Shown one piece after another: positions 63,674 through 64,000 of a DNA stretch of 64,000 nt (the stretch's first letter is position 1; each line of letters opens with the position of its first letter). Origin of the DNA: Rutpela maculata (lineage: Eukaryota; Arthropoda; Insecta; Coleoptera; Cerambycidae); the NCBI GenBank assembly GCA_936432065.2, contig OW386292.2, positions 136,229,460 through 136,293,459 of the forward strand, in the 5' to 3' direction. The notes below the pieces were generated by a model. That model saw only the letters and a program-made list of their open reading frames with translations. It did no database searches and was not told where the DNA came from. The translations under genes and the position numbers were made by a program.

Positions 63674-64000
63674 TAAACGAAATAATAGTTGTTTGCATTC
63701 TGATCAACAAAGAAGAGTTAGAGTGAAGTATATCTCAGAACTTCGCCATTTAGACTAGAGTGACCGCAAAATAAACCCAAAATTTTTAGGTAGTATATTG
63801 CAAGCGAAGGAAAGTGCAAAATTGATCCCGTTGGTCTCAAGTTAGCCTTTGCATATCGTCCCTAAAAAGACAAACTGGCGTAACCAGCATTTTAGGAATT
63901 TTACATGAAGCTACAAAAACGATATTGCTTAACATTTGACTTTGTTTATTGAAATCGTTATTACTATGTCTGTTCTAGTTTTTTGCCGCCATATTATCAA
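63674..64000. other. Window end, nothing recognised
   Basis: AT-rich DNA without a supported feature. Confidence 0.5.

Overview
This window is AT-rich, intron-bearing nuclear DNA of an arthropod, almost certainly an insect. The evidence is short canonical GT-AG introns, insect-type SIAH/sina-like genes, Jockey-like and other non-LTR retrotransposons, a Penelope-like remnant, mariner, hAT and Harbinger elements, and a Polinton/Maverick. The order cannot be fixed from the sequence. Four plausible host genes sit in a dense field of mobile DNA; nothing looks bacterial.

Left part (1-13,160, minus strand). One complete six-exon gene encodes a 383-residue HARBI1-like protein derived from a PIF/Harbinger transposase. 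All splice sites and phases join into one frame, yet all three expected catalytic acidic positions are substituted, so it looks like a domesticated, catalytically dead transposase. Four of its five introns carry no other gene; three of them are loaded with transposons (a hAT with perfect 8-bp duplications, a TTA-flanked MITE, a mariner nested in a larger inverted-repeat element, a second mariner-like element and two small palindromes).

Middle (13,160-42,000). Non-LTR fragments, a tRNA-derived SINE, 5S-rRNA-derived SINEs, long palindromic MITEs and Penelope fragments surround two SIAH-like genes (22,596 and 32,396). Behind the first lies a SIAH-like pseudogene apparently split by a MITE with a perfect 8-bp target duplication. 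A third SIAH-like gene, the close paralogue of the first, is at 59,368. All three have an intron acceptor just upstream of the start codon, a half-RING, SIAH-type zinc fingers and a TRAF-like C-terminal part.

Right part (41,977-57,069). A nested stack: a hAT-like element with TAGAG ends contains a 14.1-kb Polinton/Maverick-class element (42,252-56,370; AG...CT ends, 6-bp duplication AACGGT). This is built as two nearly identical 3.5-kb inverted arms, each with an unidentified gene and an FtsK/HerA-type packaging ATPase. The arms are reciprocally damaged: on the left a palindromic hAT MITE splits the unidentified gene while the ATPase is intact; on the right the ATPase has a 2-bp frameshift while the other gene is intact. 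The 6.5-kb centre holds MITEs, a 5S-SINE and palindromes but no recognisable Polinton polymerase, integrase or capsid gene.

Far right (57,078-64,000). A hAT element with a perfect 8-bp duplication, the third SIAH-like gene, two palindromic MITEs and otherwise unannotatable AT-rich DNA.
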